A DNA stretch of 6,470 bases from Dethiosulfatibacter sp. (GTDB lineage Bacteria; Bacillota; Clostridia; Tissierellales; Dethiosulfatibacteraceae): NCBI GenBank assembly GCA_030591825.1, contig JAUVAG010000071.1, forward strand, positions 1 to 6,470, given 5' to 3'. Position 1 is the first letter of the stretch. Each line of letters starts with the position of its first letter. The translations under genes and the position numbers were made by a program. The notes beneath the pieces were generated by a model, which saw only the letters and a program-made list of their open reading frames with translations, ran no database searches and was not told the DNA's origin. Shown piece after piece: positions 5,145 through 6,470 of the stretch.

Positions 5145-6419
5145 CTATAATTTCTTGAAGCCGGATTTCCTGGTTATGATCAATAGGAGAATGATTGAAA
5201 CCAGTACTACTATGACATTCAATATCATTCTGTAATTAAAGGGTTCTTCAGGCGCTTCAACCTCTCTTTCAACCAGCCCTGAGAGAGTACATATCTGCTG
5301 TTCTTCCTCTTCTATATACTTCTTTGACTGAGCAATATCATATGAGGCTCTTTGAGCACTTTCACTGCCAAAGAGCAGAGTATATGTGTCACTAATCTGA
5401 TTTTCAAAGACAATTTTATCTATATAATATGTGATTTCCATTTCCTTGATATCAATTGGCTGGTCGTCATTGTCATTTACGCGTATCTTGATCCAGTCTG
5501 CAGATAGAAATGAATCTGACGTTTTACCACTGGTGATTTCAGTTTCCTTTATGTTAAAGTTCTCTAGATTCATCTGATAAAGTTCCCCGCTGTCAAAAAT
5601 CTGATAATCCACATCATCTTCATTTTTGTAATACAGCTGGTATTTCCTTTTAAAACTGTCTTCACTGATAATATTCATGGACTTGATTTTTAGATTATCT
5701 TTATTATCAATGATAATCTCAGTATGGTTGTCAAGAGATTCAATGGAAAAATCAACTGCTTTCACCTTTTGATAATGCTCATGAATGACGTTTTTATCAC
5801 TGTAGACAAGCTTAAGATTAGAAATTTCAGTCTTTTCAATATCATTGACGAAAACAATTCTATAATGGTCATACTTGAAGGTATCATCCAGCTTGACATT
5901 CAGTTTCTCCCCTTCATCAGTCCTGTAAATATAGTCGCTTTTTATATGCTGCCAGGTATTGCCGTCATAACCTCCATAGATCTTTACTTCTTCAAGGAAG
6001 TTGTCCTTTCCTATGACAAAGAGAATTTCGTTTGCCAAAATATCATGAAGAGCATCCTTTTCAATGACCCTAAATTCCGAGTAGTGGTCATCCTTCTTTA
6101 GATAAGAAGACAGTTTCACGAAATCATATTCCATCCTTGTATCCTTCTCAACAGACAGGTATTCGTTGTGCAGATAATAAGGCACGAAATTCCCTTCGTC
6201 ATCAATGATCCTTATATCAGACAGATCCCGTTTTGATAGCCTGTAGACCTCATCATCCAGAAATATAGATTGATAACCGTCAATATGATCACATTGTATA
6301 TCCCGTGCATAGAGCCATTCATTAAGATCCTTTTCAGTTTCTTCAGCTAAAGCGACTGTAACGGTGGATATGAGCAACAATGCCACCAATATAATTAATG
6401 CCGTTGATTTCTTTTTCAT
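5145..6419 (-). CDS. DUF3999-like secreted, C-terminally membrane-anchored protein
   Basis: A 424-residue protein of uncharacterised function. Residues 1-25 are a classic signal peptide: KKK, a hydrophobic core, and ALA before EE as the probable cleavage site. The mature part is rich in beta strands and acidic residues. It includes LSKRDLSDIRIIDDEGNFVPYYL (in two parts, 61-72 and 73-83), like the repeated 'DLRDLRV...G..VPY' pattern of DUF3999. KIYGGYDGNTWQHIK (146-160) resembles carbohydrate-binding, discoidin-type sandwiches. YTLLFGSESAQRASYDIA (346-363) is another family-like stretch. Residues 398-416 form one membrane segment followed by basic RKSGFKK, so the bulk faces outside with a short cytoplasmic tail. 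GAGGGTG lies 7 nt before the ATG, and ATGA overlaps the stop of the preceding gene, so the two are translationally coupled. The role is unknown; cell-envelope or carbohydrate binding is only inference. Confidence 0.72.
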   Translation of the reverse strand: MKKKSTALIILVALLLISTVTVALAEETEKDLNEWLYARDIQCDHIDGYQSIFLDDEVYRLSKRDLSDIRIIDDEGNFVPYYLHNEYLSVEKDTRMEYDFVKLSSYLKKDDHYSEFRVIEKDALHDILANEILFVIGKDNFLEEVKIYGGYDGNTWQHIKSDYIYRTDEGEKLNVKLDDTFKYDHYRIVFVNDIEKTEISNLKLVYSDKNVIHEHYQKVKAVDFSIESLDNHTEIIIDNKDNLKIKSMNIISEDSFKRKYQLYYKNEDDVDYQIFDSGELYQMNLENFNIKETEITSGKTSDSFLSADWIKIRVNDNDDQPIDIKEMEITYYIDKIVFENQISDTYTLLFGSESAQRASYDIAQSKKYIEEEEQQICTLSGLVEREVEAPEEPFNYRMILNVIVVLVSIILLLIITRKSGFKKL

Positions 6420-6470
6420 AGTTCTTCACCCTCAATTTTATCTATGTTTCTTCTGAGCCGGTCATAGACA
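6416..6470 (-). CDS. C-terminal end of an upstream gene, product unknown
   Basis: Only the last 17 residues are in the window (VYDRLRRNIDKIEGEEL, then TGA at 6418-6416). The tail is charged and helical. Its stop overlaps the start of the DUF3999-like gene by 4 nt (ATGA), a strong sign of a shared operon. DUF3999 genes often follow a DUF2339 multi-membrane protein gene. This tail is too short to confirm that. Confidence 0.6.
   Translation of the reverse strand, partial: VYDRLRRNIDKIEGEEL

Noticed and set aside
5724..6101. 125-codon plus-strand open frame
   Set aside because: It is antisense to the DUF3999-like gene, with no Shine-Dalgarno site and no recognisable domain.

Overview
The window looks like chromosome of a low-GC, anaerobic, clostridia-like Firmicute. 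The signs are AT-rich intergenic DNA, strong GGAGG ribosome binding sites, a tungsten/molybdopterin aldehyde oxidoreductase next to an iron alcohol dehydrogenase, and a sigma-54 activator of the AcoR type. I cannot name the species. Every gene I can support is on the minus strand, so the biological order runs from high to low coordinates.

Layout in transcription order. (1) At 6470-5145, the last codons of an unknown gene overlap by 4 nt the start of a DUF3999-like secreted or membrane-anchored protein. That gene ends in a clear hairpin/T-run terminator at 5089-5127. (2) At 5144-4631 is an AT-rich stretch with a candidate promoter and a possible 44-residue small protein. (3) At 4630-3252 is the wreck of a sigma-54-dependent activator (GAF-PAS-AAA+). 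It has a frameshifting deletion near its N-terminus, an in-frame deletion that removes Walker A and GAFTGA, and no C-terminal DNA-binding domain. (4) At 3251-3059 is an intergenic region with a near-consensus -24/-12 (sigma-54) promoter and an upstream inverted repeat that could be an activator site. (5) At 3058-435 is an operon: an intact iron-containing alcohol dehydrogenase, a broken aldehyde:ferredoxin oxidoreductase (AOR) and an intact MoaD/ThiS-like protein, closed by a hairpin at 407-433. (6) At 264-1 is a hot-dog acyl-CoA thioesterase that runs off the window, with its own promoter.

How the parts fit. In intact relatives an AOR interconverts carboxylic acids and aldehydes with ferredoxin, and the alcohol dehydrogenase interconverts aldehydes and alcohols with NAD(P)H. 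The MoaD-like protein probably serves sulfur transfer for the AOR's pterin cofactor, and the adjacent activator would switch on the sigma-54 promoter. Here the acid/aldehyde step and its activator are both broken while the alcohol dehydrogenase and MoaD-like genes remain open.

The main discovery value is this coordinated decay. At least five segments are missing from two neighbouring genes, yet the remaining sequence is highly conserved and free of scattered nonsense mutations. Either this is recent deletion-driven loss of an aldehyde/alcohol module, or the assembly has dropped segments. The sequence alone cannot decide. I found no CRISPR array, insertion sequence, tRNA or rRNA.
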